NCBI RefSeq assembly: GCF_011386835.1
Contig: NC_088792.1
Span: forward strand, 64,587,287 to 64,651,286
Length of the DNA stretch: 64,000 bases
Direction of reading: 5' to 3'
Source of the DNA: Chrysemys picta bellii
Taxonomy: Eukaryota > Chordata > Testudines > Emydidae
In this document: piece after piece, positions 24,345 to 35,188 of the stretch
How the letters are laid out: the number at the start of each line of letters is the position of its first letter
How positions within the stretch are numbered: the first letter of the stretch is position 1
The notes under the pieces: model-generated
What the model was told of the DNA's origin: nothing
Database searches by the model: none
Seen by the model: only the letters and a program-made list of their open reading frames with translations
Program-made: the position numbers and the translations under genes

Positions 24345-24840
24345 AGGGCAGGGGAGTTTGGGGTGATGGTCAGGGGTCGGGGGTGTGGATGGGGTTGGGG
24401 CGGTCAGAGTGCGGGGAACAAGGGTGTTGAATGGGGGCAGAGGTCCTGGGGGGGGGCAGTCAGGAATAAGAGGAGGGGTTGGATGGGGTGGCGGGGGGGA
24501 GTCAGGGGCAGGGGTTCCGGAGGCAGTCCGGGGATAGGGAGAAGGGGTAGTTGGATGGGGCAGGGGTACCGGGGGGCAGTCAGGAATGAGAGGGGGCTTG
24601 GATGGGCCGGCGGGGGGCAGTCAGGGGCAGGGGTTCCCGGGGCAGTCAGGGGACAGAGAGAAGGGGTGGTTGGATGGGGCAGGGGCCCTGGGGGGGCCAT
24701 CAGGAATGAGAGGAGGGGTTGGATGGGGCGGTGGGGGGCAGTCAGGAATGGGGATTCCAGGGGCGGTCAGGGGATGGGGGTGTGTTTGAATGGAGCAGAG
24801 GTCCCGAGGGGGCTGGGGGGGTTGGATGGTGCAGGAGATA
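24305..24840. repeat. G-rich minisatellite inside DIRS gag
   Basis: Repeating words such as GGTTGGATGGGG, GGGGCAGTCAGG and CAGGGGTTCC recur irregularly with nested units. One strand is nearly free of C. The long frames on both strands here (for example a 178-codon plus frame) arise from the repeat and are not genes. The array separates the first gag part from the rest. Confidence 0.85.
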
Positions 24841-25234
24841 TCTCCCTCCTCTTCCCCATCTCACTCTTGAAGGTTGTCAAGACACAGCAGGAGTCATAGT
24901 TGGTACCAGGTTTGATATCGTTCCCACAGCAGAGACAAGGGACCCTGACCTAGTTCTTACTGGCCTCAGATGCTGTATCCTTATACCAAGCAGCCTCCCT
25001 GAAATTGCTGAGCGAGAGACTTCTCAGAGAAGTCCCAGTCATCAGCTTGCTATAGGAGGCGATCACCTGTACCTCCAGGGGTCTCCCCGCCAGAACCATC
25101 AGTCCTGCAGGCACAATAGAAGGCGCACTCCCTGTGCATTAGGACATTCTGAGCCTTTGGGATGGTTGGATGTAATTCCTCAAGGGATTCCACTGGCCCC
25201 AACTACATTGTCATCCTCGTGACCAGATGATGCA

Positions 25235-25868
25235 GTGGTACTCGAGTCCTCATCTCCAGTACCAGAGGATTTCAGATCTTATCAGGATCTGCTCAGACAC
25301 ATGGCATCGGCCTTACGTATTCAGGCCAAGTTTGTGCAGGAAAACACCCATAAAATGGAAGATATCTTCCAACAATTGGCTCCTGGGAGAGTTGCCCTCC
25401 CTATAAACAAAGCAACACTAGAGTCTGTTAAATCATTATGCAATACCCTGGCTTTGTTAACACCCACAGCAAAGTGCACTGACAAGAGATACTATGTGGC
25501 AATGGAGGGCTTCAAATCCTTTTTCACCCATCCAGTTCCAAATTTCCTGGTTGTGACAGCAGCAAGTGAGCTAGTGAGACAAGGAAGATATAAATCTATG
25601 CCTAAAGAAAAGGAGTCCAAAATGCTATGTTGATTGGGGAGAAAAATCTACTTCCTCCTTGCAGATGCGTTTTGCAAACCATCAGGCTCTATTATCAAAA
25701 TATGATTTTGTGAACTGTGACAGTATGTCTGTATTTGTGGACAAGTTACCAGTATCCTCTAAGGAGGAGTTCAAGGCTTTTTTTATGGATGGTAGTTTAG
25801 TGGCCAAGACATCCTTACAATCAACCCTGGATGTAGCAGATGCTTCGTTCAGGCTCATGGCCTCATGA
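25235..25868 (+). pseudogene. DIRS gag central part, broken
   Basis: Frames at 25235-25633 and 25659-25868 carry PEDFRSYQDLLRHMASALR, PVPNFLVVTAASELVRQGR and SMSVFVDKLPVSSKEEFKAF. The same gag region is recognisable in DIRS copy 1 at 18224-18660. A stop at 25631 and a frame change separate the two halves. Confidence 0.7.
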
Positions 25869-26429
25869 GTACAAAACTCTGGCATAGCACCTGAGATCCA
25901 GCAAAACATAGAGGACTTGTTTGATGATCATCTCCTGTTCTCAGAGAAAACTGATGAGACATTATACTCTTTGAAAGACTCCTGTGTGCCTTACACTCAT
26001 TGGGGATTTATACTCAGGCTGCAAAGACACTGAATTTCGGGAAGCAGCAGCAGCAATATCATCCTCAATGATATTTCTATCAGTGTTCCTACCCTGCAAG
26101 GAAGCAAGATTTCCCCAGAAAGGTGCATAAATCATGGAGGAAGAAACCTTCTGGGTCTACTTTTAGTCAAATGGCCTATCTTCCTCCTTCTGCTAGACAG
26201 TCTGTTTGACTGGTGTTTTGAGAGTAGCACCTCAGTTGTCAATGTCGTTTCTATGCCCCAGTTATTTGGAGACAGGCTGTCTTGCTTCTACAGTGTTTGG
26301 GAGACAATAACTATGGTCAGACGGGTCCTAAGCACTGGGTGATCAGGTTATGCCATTCAATTCCTATCCATTCCCCACTCCCATCCTCTTACCCCGTCCC
26401 TTTTCAGGGACCCATTTTATGAGTCACTG

Positions 26430-27250
26430 CTCTTACAGCAGGTACAAACCCTGTGTACTTTGGGCGCTATAGAGGAGGTTCCTTGTCATCTTTGCGGAAA
26501 GGTGTTTTATTCATGATACTTCCTGATCCTCACATCTAAGGAAGAAATGAGACCTATCCTTGATCTCAACAAACTTATCAGAGATTCCGCATGGTTATCC
26601 TGGTTACTGTTCTTCCTGCTCTGAATTACAACTGGTTTGCTGCTCTTGATCTCCAGGATGCTTATTTTCATGTAGCAATCTTCCCAGGCCACAGGAAGTA
26701 CTTCAGATTCCTCATCACCAGCCATCACTACCAGTACACGGTTCTCCCTTCAGACTGTCATCAGCCCCATATGTCTTTATTAAATGCATGGCGGTGATGG
26801 CTGCCTTTCTCCGGAGAAGGGGAATTTATATCTTTCCATACCTGAATTATTGGCTACTGAGAGGTGCATCCAGGGAACAGGCTCTCTGTCACATCAGGCT
26901 CACGCTAGACTTTTTTTTTATCAGTTGGGTCTGATCTGAAACAGGAGCAAATCAGTTTTGAAGCCAACTCAAAAAATGGAGTTCATTAGTGCTCTGATAG
27001 ACTATGAATTTGAGGGCCTTTCTTCTGTCTGAACTGTTCCAGGCAATTCATCACCTTTGTTGGGATCTTCAGTTGCACCCTTTGACCACAATCTGGGTAC
27101 GCATGAGGTTACTGGACCCTATGGTGGTATGCACGTATGTAGTGAAACACACGAGGTTGCATTTTCCCCCTCTTCAGTTGTGGCCGGAGTTAGATTTTCA
27201 CCTGTGTTGCCAGCTGCTAGACACCCTGTCCAGGTGCCATAAAAATTGTG
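26430..27250 (+). pseudogene. DIRS reverse transcriptase remnant
   Basis: The segment reads NWFAALDLQDAYFHVAI, RT motif A with the catalytic Asp (LDLQDAYFH), and FRFLITSHHYQYTVLP, the strand before the primer grip. The motif C site at 26839-26850 reads YLNY where active DIRS RTs have YLDD, so both metal-binding Asp residues are lost. Several frame changes occur. This domain would copy the element's RNA into DNA in an active relative. Confidence 0.72.
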
Positions 27251-27694
27251 CACTCTTTACAGTGGTGGATGGAATTTAACATTGTGTGTCAGGGAGTCCC
27301 CTTTGCCCACCTTCCACCAACCAAGACAGTAGTTACTGATGCCTCCCCAATTGGTTTCGGAACACATTTGGGAGAGTTAAATATTCAGGGTTTGTGGTCA
27401 GAGGAAGCTTCCTGTCATATAAACGTTCTGGAACTTCAAGCAGTATACAATGCTTATCGGGTGCTTCAGGATCAGATCTGGGGGGCATGAATTTATGTTC
27501 TCATGGACACTGCCCTTGAAGTGTATTATGTGAACAACCAGAGCGGTGCTTGTTCCAACCAGCTTTGTCAGGAAACAATAAAGGTCTGGAACTTCTGCAT
27601 CAAGGAAGATATTCTACCCACAGAATACTTGCCAGGCCCTCAGAACCAAATGGCGAATCATCTCAGCAGATCTTTTTCGATCAACCATGAGTGA
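27250..27694 (+). pseudogene. DIRS RNase H remnant
   Basis: The text VVTDASPIGFGTHLGEL holds the first catalytic Asp (TDAS), followed by SCHINVLELQAVYNAYRVL and, after a stop at 27490, YVNNQSGACSN and EYLPGPQNQMANHLSR, the usual RNase H C-terminal block. The order matches the RT-RH of DIRS elements. Two frames cover it because of a stop and frame change. Confidence 0.72.
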
Positions 27695-28261
27695 TCCCTA
27701 AAGAAGAGTGTGTTGAGGTCCATTTTTCAGCAATAGAGTATCTCTACCATAAACTTTTTTGCAACAAAGGACAACAGAAAATGTCATCAATTCTGCTCTT
27801 GAGCCTGGCTTAGCCCAAGGTCTCTTATCAAGGCCTTCCATCTAAATTGAGGAGGGAACCTGATGTATGCCTTTTCCCCCATTCCTCTGATCCCTCAGGC
27901 TATCCTCAAGCTCAAATTGGATCATGTCAAACTTATTATGATTGCACCAGCATGGCTGAGGCAATGTTAATTTTCCAACCTCCTCTCTCTGTCACCTTGA
28001 CCTCCCAAGCCTCTTCCTCTTTTTTCAACCCACTGATTCAATATCTTGGCCAGGTTGTTCATCCAGCTTTGAGCAGTCTGCACCTTACTGTGTGGATGTT
28101 GCATGGCTAGCTCTCGGAGGCAATTAGCCATATTCTGCTTAGTAATAGAAAACTAGCCACAAGGGCCATTACTTGTCTAAGTGGAAACAATTTTTGATTT
28201 GGGCAGCGTCCATGCTAGTTAACCCTGCGTCCATGCAAATTCAGCCCACGTTTTAAAGTAT

Positions 28262-28757
28262 TTGGTGCATTTGAAATCTTCAGGCCTCACTCTGAACTCC
28301 CTGAAGGTTCACTTGGAGACATTCTCAGCTTTCCATCCTCCCATTCAAGGGAAGTTGGTATTCTCAAACCCTATGATTATGAGGTTTTTGAGAGGGTATT
28401 ATCCATCTTTTTCCACTAGCAAAAGAAATGGTGCCATTTTGGGACCTTAACGTGGTCCTGCCAGCACTGATTGGTCTACCATTTGAGCTGATAGCAACAT
28501 GTTCATGGGCTCTCCTCTCTCAGAAGACTGCCTTCCTAGTGGCTATAACATCTACAAGAAGAATTAGTGAGTTGCAGGCCTTAATGGCAGATCCTTCATA
28601 TGCTCAGTTCTTCAAGGACAAGATGGCTTTAAGACCACACCCAGTTCTTTTGTCCAAAGTAGTATCTCAGTTTCACCTTAATCAGATTATTTACTTAACT
28701 ATATTTTTTCCCAAACCACATTCAAGTGTGGAGGAACAGCATCTGCATAGTTTAGAT
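28262..28757 (+). pseudogene. DIRS tyrosine recombinase remnant
   Basis: A first frame reads SGLTLNSLKVHLETFSAFH, the core-binding part, and a shifted second frame reads KTAFLVAITSTRRISELQAL, in which TSTRRISEL corresponds to the box I Arg motif of tyrosine recombinases. The protein runs into a hAT MITE at 28758 and seems to continue after it (DVVVGILFRKD). In active DIRS elements this enzyme integrates a circular DNA intermediate without target duplication. Confidence 0.75.
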
Positions 28758-28979
28758 TAATGGCTCTCAAACTTTTTTACTGTTGACCCCTTTCACATAG
28801 CAAGCCTTTGAGTGCGACCTCCCCCCTTATAAATTAAAAACACCTTTTAATATATTTAACATCATTATAAATGCTGGAGGCAAAGCAGGATTTGGGGTGG
28901 AGGTTGACAGCTCACGAGCCCCCATGTAATAACCTCGTGACCCCCTGAGAGATCCCGACCCCCAGTTTAAGAACCTCTG
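28758..28979. mobile_element. hAT MITE inside DIRS recombinase
   Basis: The insert starts TAATGGCTCTCAAAC and ends GAACCTCTG, degenerate inverted repeats of the CAGTGGTTCTCAAAC type. It has an exact 8-bp duplication GTTTAGAT (28750-28757 and 28980-28987). The DIRS coding text resumes straight after the duplication. Confidence 0.85.
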
Positions 28980-29434
28980 GTTTAGATGTAGTGGTTGGCA
29001 TTTTATTTAGAAAGGACTAAGCTGTTTCATTCATCACCTCAGCACTTTATTTCCTATGCTGAGCAGATGAAGGGACAACCATTCTCTGCTCAGACTATTT
29101 CCAAGTGAATAACTGCCTGAATTACTATGGCTTATGAAGTGACTCAGATGACACCTCCACCATCATTTGTGGGCTCATTCAACGAGAGCTCATGTGACAT
29201 CAGCTGCATTTCTTAGTGGTGTCTCAGTAGTAGATATCTACAGGGCTGTGATGTGTCTTCTGTACATACTTTTGCTAGACATTGTGCTATCACCACAGCA
29301 TCAAGATCAGCTGCAAACTTTGGGGAGCAGTTCTGCACTCACTATTTAAATAATTCTGAGCCCGCTGCCCGCTGGAACTGCTTATGAGTCACCTGATTGG
29401 AATACATGTTTACCACCACTCAAAGATGGTTACT

Positions 29435-29664
29435 TACCTGTATTGTAACTGTTCTTCAAGATGTGGGTGCAGACATGTATTCCATGACCTACTCTCTACC
29501 CCTCTGCAATTGAGTCTTCAGCCGGGGATTTTGGCACGAAGGAACTGAGGGGGGATTGGGGCAGGAGTGAGCATGATGAATATTGCAAAGTAATCCCATG
29601 CACACACATATGTGGAATACATGTCTGCACCCACATTTCATAGAACAACAGTTATAATGCAGGT
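29435..29664. repeat. DIRS right terminal inverted structure
   Basis: Positions about 29435-29484 and 29612-29664 are inverted copies, sharing GGGTGCAGACATGTATTCCA, with a spacer of about 127 bp. DIRS elements have inverted terminal repeats and a complementary internal region, which this may represent. Confidence 0.6.
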
Positions 29665-29675
29665 ATCTTTTCTCT

Positions 29676-31099
29676 TGTTTGCTCAAAGAGTTGGATTTCC
29701 ATCTCACTCCTTTTGTGTGTTTGAAATTCCCATCTTCTTCTAACCAGCCAGCTACAGTAACTACAGAAGGGAAAATAAAGAAGAAAAAAATAGTTGCATA
29801 ATTACTTACTGCCAAATAAATGTGTTTCAGAAGTTAGGCACTCTGAATCTCTTCACAAGAGTATATTGGAGACATTCATGCATGCATGTCACCTGTCTGT
29901 CTTTTCAAACTCCTCCAGCTGGCAACTTGCAAGAGTCCAAACAAAATAAACCAAAAGCCCTCTCACACAAACCATCTCTAGTGGGTTTTTGCATTTCATT
30001 CTGTCTGTTGGCATGAACAACGATGTAGTGTTGTAAGTAGTAACTTGCAGGTGTACCAAAATAGATATCATTGAATTCCTACAGCTAGAGACTTTTCAGC
30101 ATCCATCCAGTATTTCTTGAGTGGGCAAAAAGTGAGATACTAACTTCATTCCACCTGGCTACTAATAAGATGAAAATATGACTCAGCCTGCTGTTTATAC
30201 CATTCCTTTTTAAGAGAAATGGATGAATGTAGCTGCTATTGAGAGGACCAAAACTATAAAATTTCACATTTTTGTGTCCTGAATTACTGACAGTGGGACT
30301 CTCACCATAAAATGATTTCAGTAGAGAATATCTGACTTCTAAGCTTTCATAACTAATCATAATTTTGGGTTTATAAAACCTAGATCTATGAGTTTTCTCT
30401 CTCAAGAAGTAGTAAAACAGTACAATGACAGTGGAATTTTAAGATATGGTCAGTTATTTGGCAAGGATAATATTCCATGTTCGTGAAATGACCAAAAAAA
30501 TAGGTGCGTCAGGTGCCTATATTTGGAATCATGCTTAAGTTAGGGCCTCTGGATTCCAACAAGAATGCAGGATAAATGCATAAGTGTGCAGCAGAGCTCC
30601 ATTGATGTTGTGCCATGCAGAATCCTTTCAAACAAATTATGTTTGGCTTTGTTAAGTGTTTTCTGAGCCATTTTGGTCAATTTGGTAATTGTACATTTTA
30701 GCAACTTTTTTTTTTAATGGCTGAAATATAAACCTCTGGAATTGGAGATTTAATAATTGATGTGGTAAACAGTACAATAACTTTATTATCAATAAGTAGT
30801 TTTCTGTGTGTCTACTCTAGCCGTGTCCCTTGAATTATGATGCTTAAGTGGACTAGAGAACCAGCAAACCGCACTGTGTTTCTGGGAAGCATGGTGTGCT
30901 AAATTTGGATTTTCAGGTGTCCATCACTAATGTATCAGTGCTTAGCCTCCAGAAATCCTAACTGACAGTGTGACATCTTTCAAGAAACCAGTCTTCAGGA
31001 GTGAATGTCTGATTGAAAGTTTGCTGCTTGTTTGCATCGTTGGACTAAAATTTAAAGTATTTGTCATGGGGGATTTATAGCTTATTAACTTGATTTCAG
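29676..31099. other. PALS2: Intron, no feature seen
   Basis: AT-rich intron with no supported feature. Confidence 0.45.
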
Positions 31100-31199
31100 G
31101 CTAGCCATGTCAAAGAAGGAGGAAGTGCTGGCCTTATACCTAGCCAGTTCCTGGAAGAGAAGCGGAAGGCATTTGTTAGGAGGGACTGGGATAATTCGG
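31100..31199 (+). CDS. PALS2: PALS2 coding exon, SH3 second part
   Basis: This 100-nt exon encodes 33 residues plus one base (about residues 262-295): ASHVKEGGSAGLIPSQ, the last SH3 strands, then FLEEKRKAFVRRDW, the start of the basic HOOK segment between SH3 and the kinase-like domain. The acceptor is gatttcag and the donor gtaagg. It ends in phase 1 and joins the next exon to restore a glycine codon (NSG-P). The ATG at 31107 is internal and out of frame, so a shorter plus-strand frame here is a shadow. Confidence 0.94.
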
Positions 31200-31495
31200 G
31201 TAAGGTTTAATGCACGTTCAGAGATGGGTTCCTTTATGATTAGCTTGCTTTGCTTTTTACATTTACACGATAAGGCAGACCTTATAAAAGAGGCTCCATG
31301 GGTGGTTTCAATACATAAAATAAACGCTAGTTATTACAAATGTATTTTATTTTTACCTTGACTAAGACCGAGGATTAGAATGTGCACTCACTGTTTTCAG
31401 AGTTCTGAGCCCTTTTGCCACCTGCTGGTGAATGGTAAAATTAAGCGGGAAAATCAACCACAGGGTGACCATTTTCAAGTTGCTTTTAAAAAAAA

Positions 31496-31513
31496 AATAT
31501 ATATATATATATA
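31496..31513. repeat. (AT)n microsatellite
   Basis: Short alternating AT run directly beside the left end of the fold-back hAT element. Confidence 0.8.
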
Positions 31514-31518
31514 AAAAT

Positions 31519-33160
31519 TAGGGCTGTCAAGCAATTAAAAAATTAATCATGATTAATTGTGCTATTAAAAAAATTAATCACGATTAATCACACTGTTAAA
31601 GAATAATAGAATACCATTTATTTAAATATTTTTGGATGTTTTCTACATTTTCAAATATATTCACTTACCACACAGAATACAAAGTGTACAGTGCTCACTT
31701 TATTTTATTACAAATATTTGCACAGTAAAAAACAAAAGAAATAGTTTTTTCAATTCACCTAATACAAATAATGTAGTGCAATCTCTTCATCATGAAAGTT
31801 GCATTTACAAATGTAGAATTATGTACAAAAAAAACTGCACCCAAAAATAAAACAATGTAAAATTTTAGAACCTGCAAGTCCACTCAGTCCTACTTCTTGT
31901 TCAGCCAATTGCTCCGACAAACAAGCTTGTTTACCTTTGCAGGAGATAGTGCTGCCCACTTCTTGTTTACAGTGTTACCTGCAAGTGATGATAGGTGTTT
32001 GCATGGCACAGTTGTAGCCGGCATCGCAAGATATTTACGTGCCAGAAACTCTAAAGATTCATATGTCCCTTCATGCGTCAACCACCCTTCCAGAGGACAT
32101 GCTGTCCATGACGATGACGGGTTCTGCTCCATAATGATCCAAAGCAGTGCGGAGCGATGCATATTCATTTTCATCATCTGTGTCAGATGCCACCGCAAAA
32201 TGTTGATTTTCTTGGTGGTTTAGATTCTGCATCAGTAGAGTGTTGCTCTTTTAAGACTTCTGAAAGCATGCTCCACACCTCGTCCCTCTCAGATTTTGGA
32301 AGGCACTTCAGATTTTTAAATCTTGGGTCGAGTGCTGTAGCTATCTTTAGAAAGCTCACATTGGTACCTTCTTTGCATTTTGTCAGATTTGAAGTGAAAG
32401 TGTTCTTAAAACGAACAACATGTGCTTGGATCATCATCCAAGACTGCTATAACATGAAATATATGGCAGAATGCGGGTAAAACAGAGCAGAAGACATACA
32501 ATTCTCCTCCAAGGAGTGCAGTCAAAAATTTAATTAATACATTTTTTTAAATGAGTGTCATCAGCATGGAATCATGTCTTCTGGAATGGTGGCCAAAGCA
32601 TGAAGGGGCGTACGAATGTTTAGCTTATCTGGCACGTAAATCCTTGCATTGCCGGCTACAAAAGTGCCATATAAATGCCTGTTCTCACTTCCAGGTGACA
32701 TTGTAAATAAGAAGCAGGCAGCATTATGTCCCATAAATGTAAACAAACTTGTTTGTCTTAGCGATTGGCTGAACAAGAAGTAGGACTGAGTGGACTTGTA
32801 GGCTCTAAAGTTTTACATTGTTTTGTTTTTTTGAGTGCAGTTATGTAACAAAAAAAATTGACATTTATAAGTTATTACATTATGGTACTTGTATCAGATG
32901 AATTGAAAAACACTATTTCTTTATCATTTTTATAGTGCAAATATTTGTAATAAAAAAGTATATAAAATGAGCCCTGTACACTTTGTATTCTGTGTTGTAA
33001 TTGAAATCAATATATTTGACAATGTAGAAAAGCATCCAAAATATTTAATACATTTCAATTGGTATTCTATTGCTTAATAGTACGATTAAAAGTGCTATTA
33101 ATCGCGATTAATTTTTCTGAGTTAATCGCGTGAGTTAACTGCGATTAATCGACATCCCAA
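31519..33160. mobile_element. Fold-back hAT element
   Basis: The element starts TAGGGCTGTCAAGCAATTAA and ends TTAATCGACATCCCAA, with arms of roughly 500-600 bp that are inverted copies. Flanking 8-bp words ATAAAAAT (31511-31518) and ATATAAAT (33161-33168) match at seven of eight. On the minus strand of the left arm (31890-32437) lie hAT transposase remnants: LEFLARKYLAMPATTVP, SLAGNTVNKKWAALSP and LDPRFKNLKCLPKSERDEVW. On the plus strand of the right arm (about 32570-32790) a second degenerate copy reads LLEWWPKHEGAYECLAYLAR. The dimerisation exon is thus present twice in opposite directions. Confidence 0.85.
31890..32437 (-). pseudogene. hAT transposase C-terminal remnant
   Basis: Two minus-strand frames together carry the C-terminal end of a ZBED1-like hAT transposase: first ALDPRFKNLKCLPKSERDEV, then WLTHEGTYESLEFLARKYL and NTVNKKWAALSPAKVNKLV, the hAT dimerisation domain. 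The frames differ by a shift. No BED zinc finger or catalytic core is present, so it cannot be an active transposase. Confidence 0.78.
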
Positions 33161-33489
33161 ATATAAATATTTACTGGAAACAGTTTTGGTCCTTTCCTAT
33201 TCGTTTCTAGAAAATTATTTTGTTTTCTGGTACATTTATGCAGAGTATTAGCTTTTATGTGTCTGCTATACCATTTAAAGTATATGCAAAGAGGATTAAT
33301 AATAATTAGTCTCTCCAATAAAGATCATACTGTGTCTCTGGTTTAAAAAAAAAAAGTGCAACCATCCTTCAAAATATGGATATATTTTTAGTTAATCCTA
33401 AAATCTACATAGAGTAAGCCACCATGAAAAGATATTTATCAAAAAGTGAGTTTGAGAGCTTTCAGTATTCTTGTCTGTTTTACTTTCAG

Positions 33490-33558
33490 GGCCCTTTTGT
33501 GGAACAATAAGTAGCAAAAAAAAGAAAAAGATGATGTATCTGACAACTAGAAATGCAG
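33490..33558 (+). CDS. PALS2: PALS2 coding exon, polylysine HOOK segment
   Basis: This 69-nt exon encodes PFCGTISSKKKKKMMYLTT and then RNA, with partial codons at both ends (phase 1 in, phase 1 out; about residues 295-318). The run of five lysines is the basic HOOK motif; in related MAGUKs such a cluster contacts protein 4.1 family FERM domains, which I infer but cannot show here. The acceptor is tactttcag and the donor gtattt. The exon is too short to stand out on its own and was found from the phase and the protein continuity. Confidence 0.93.
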
Positions 33559-33924
33559 GTATTTTTTAGTCTTACATTATGTGTAAAATCCAATGGAATA
33601 GTGTACAAGTCCAGTATGTTGTAGAGTTTCTGAATCTGCATTTTAAACGTAGGTTATCACACTGGGTAAAGCAGATCAAGCTACCATGACAGTGAATGTC
33701 TGTGTTATAGGAGAAAGTTTTAAAATAAATTATAGTAGCTTGATTTGCAAATTGATCAGCTAGATCAGAAATTATAAACAGGGTAGTTTTTGTGGTAAAG
33801 ACATGGTGCCCAAAGAAAAGTTGTTACTCTTGAGCAGTGCATTAGGGGACAGAATAAAGGATCAAAGAACAATTTTCTAAATGCTTAAACACCACTGGCA
33901 CAGTGGTAAATGTTGGCATGGTGT

Positions 33925-34310
33925 CATAGGCACTGACTGCATGGGTGCTCCAGAGCTGGAGCAGCCACGGGAAAAAAAATGTTGGGTGCTTAACACCCAC
34001 CGGCAGCCCCCCATCAATGCCTCCCCCAACCCCTCCTGCCTGCTGGAGGCCCTGCTGATCAGCGCCTCCACCCCCTCACCCCCCCAGCACCTCCTGCCTA
34101 CCGTGGATCAGTTGCTCCATGGTGTGCAGGCGCTGGGGGGGGAGCAGGGAGGAGCGAGGGTGGAGCGCACTCGAGGGAGGAGGTGGGAAGAGGCAGGGCA
34201 GGGGTGGGAAAAGGCAAGGACCCTTGGGGAAGAGGTGGAGTAGGAATGGGGCCTGGGACGGAGCCGGGGTTGGGGGGCACCCACGGCACATTAGAAAGTC
34301 AGCACCTGTG
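33925..34310. mobile_element. hAT MITE with 8-bp duplication
   Basis: The insert starts CATAGGCACTGACTGCATGG and ends AAGTCAGCACCTGTG, imperfect inverted ends. An exact 8-bp duplication CATGGTGT flanks it (33917-33924 and 34311-34318). The GC-rich interior produces several long frames on both strands that are not genes. Confidence 0.87.
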
Positions 34311-34576
34311 CATGGTGTGAGTATTGCCTAAATTTCCGAAAAACAATCCTATTACAGAATCACTGTTTAGAGGAGATGGTCATTGAAAGAATCTACAGTA
34401 TTCCCATTTCTGTTTATACATAAGAAAACTGTGATAAAAATATCAGATAAAAATACCTTTTAAGTACTATTTACTGTAATAGGTAATATGTGAATACAAA
34501 ATAGAATTGCTGAAGTTTTCTACAAATGGTAATGACTTGATCCTCATTTAATATTTTGTTACTTTTTTCTATGTAG

Positions 34577-34738
34577 AATTTGATCGTCACGAAATCCAGA
34601 TATATGAGGAGGTAGCCAAAATGCCTCCTTTTCAGAGGAAGACATTGGTCTTAATAGGGGCCCAGGGAGTGGGTCGAAGAAGTTTGAAAAACAGATTTAT
34701 AGTATTGAATCCCATTAGGTTTGGAACTACAGTGCCGT
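34577..34738 (+). CDS. PALS2: PALS2 coding exon, guanylate-kinase-like domain start
   Basis: The exon encodes about residues 318-372, beginning EFDRHEIQIYEEVAK and continuing RKTLVLIGAQGVGRRSLKN. That last stretch is the P-loop position of guanylate kinase, but it reads GAQGVGRRSL, lacking the GKS/T lysine of active kinases. This agrees with MAGUK domains being phosphopeptide or protein binders rather than enzymes. The acceptor is ttctatgtag and the donor gtaagt. It enters in phase 1 and leaves in phase 1, joining to the next exon to give the phenylalanine of VPF-TSRKP. Confidence 0.95.
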
Positions 34739-35015
34739 GTAAGTTATCAACACTCCCACTGTCAGATCCTTTTGAAGCCTGTAATTCATGTGGAAAATTT
34801 TACTCTAATCTGAAGCTTGTTGTAGTGACTCAATCTGGGAGTAATAATTGTGGGTTGAAAACTTTGACTGGAGAATGAAATATGTTTTCAATCTCCTCAA
34901 TAAGTAGGAAAACCCTATTTCTGCGTTAATGACATCTAACTACCAGCCAAACTTTTGTCTGCTTATGCAGAAGACAGGAATTCCATTGCATTCATGTGCA
35001 AGTATTATTCAAGTA

Positions 35016-35186
35016 CACCTCTACCTCGATATAACGCAACCCGATATAACGCGGTAAAGCAGTGCTCCGAGGGGGCGGGGCTGTGCACTCCAGTGGATCA
35101 AAGCAAGTTCAATATAACGCGGTTTCACCTATAAGACGGTAAGATTTTTTGGCTCCTGAGGACAGCGTTATATCAAGGTAGAGGTG
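35016..35186 (+). mobile_element. TA-flanked palindromic MITE, copy 3
   Basis: Starts CACCTCTACCTCGATATAAC and ends ATCAAGGTAGAGGTG with TA at 35014-35015 and 35187-35188. Same family as the copy at 23811 but shorter by an internal deletion of about 17 bp. Confidence 0.87.
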
Positions 35187-35188
35187 TA

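Larger units (their letters stand above)
23535..29675 (+). mobile_element. DIRS-type retrotransposon, copy 2
   Basis: This 6.1 kb copy holds the DIRS gene order. A terminal sequence with GTTCTTC...GCAGACATGT starts near 23545. Gag lies at 24060-25870, RT at about 26430-27250, RNase H at 27250-27695, tyrosine recombinase at 28260-28760 and beyond, and a terminal inverted structure at 29435-29664. A tyrosine recombinase instead of an integrase separates DIRS from Gypsy and ERV elements. Three later insertions interrupt it: a TA MITE (23811), a minisatellite (24305) and a hAT MITE (28758). Stops and frameshifts in every region make it inactive. It sits in the intron between the two SH3 exons, in the same direction as PALS2. 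Confidence 0.8.

Noticed and set aside
24363..24899. 178-codon Gly/Arg/Trp-rich open frame
   Set aside because: It is the translation of a G-rich minisatellite; frames are open on both strands because stops are rare in such sequence.
31107..31361. Plus-strand frame starting in the PALS2 SH3 exon
   Set aside because: Out of frame with PALS2 and running into the intron past a clear donor.
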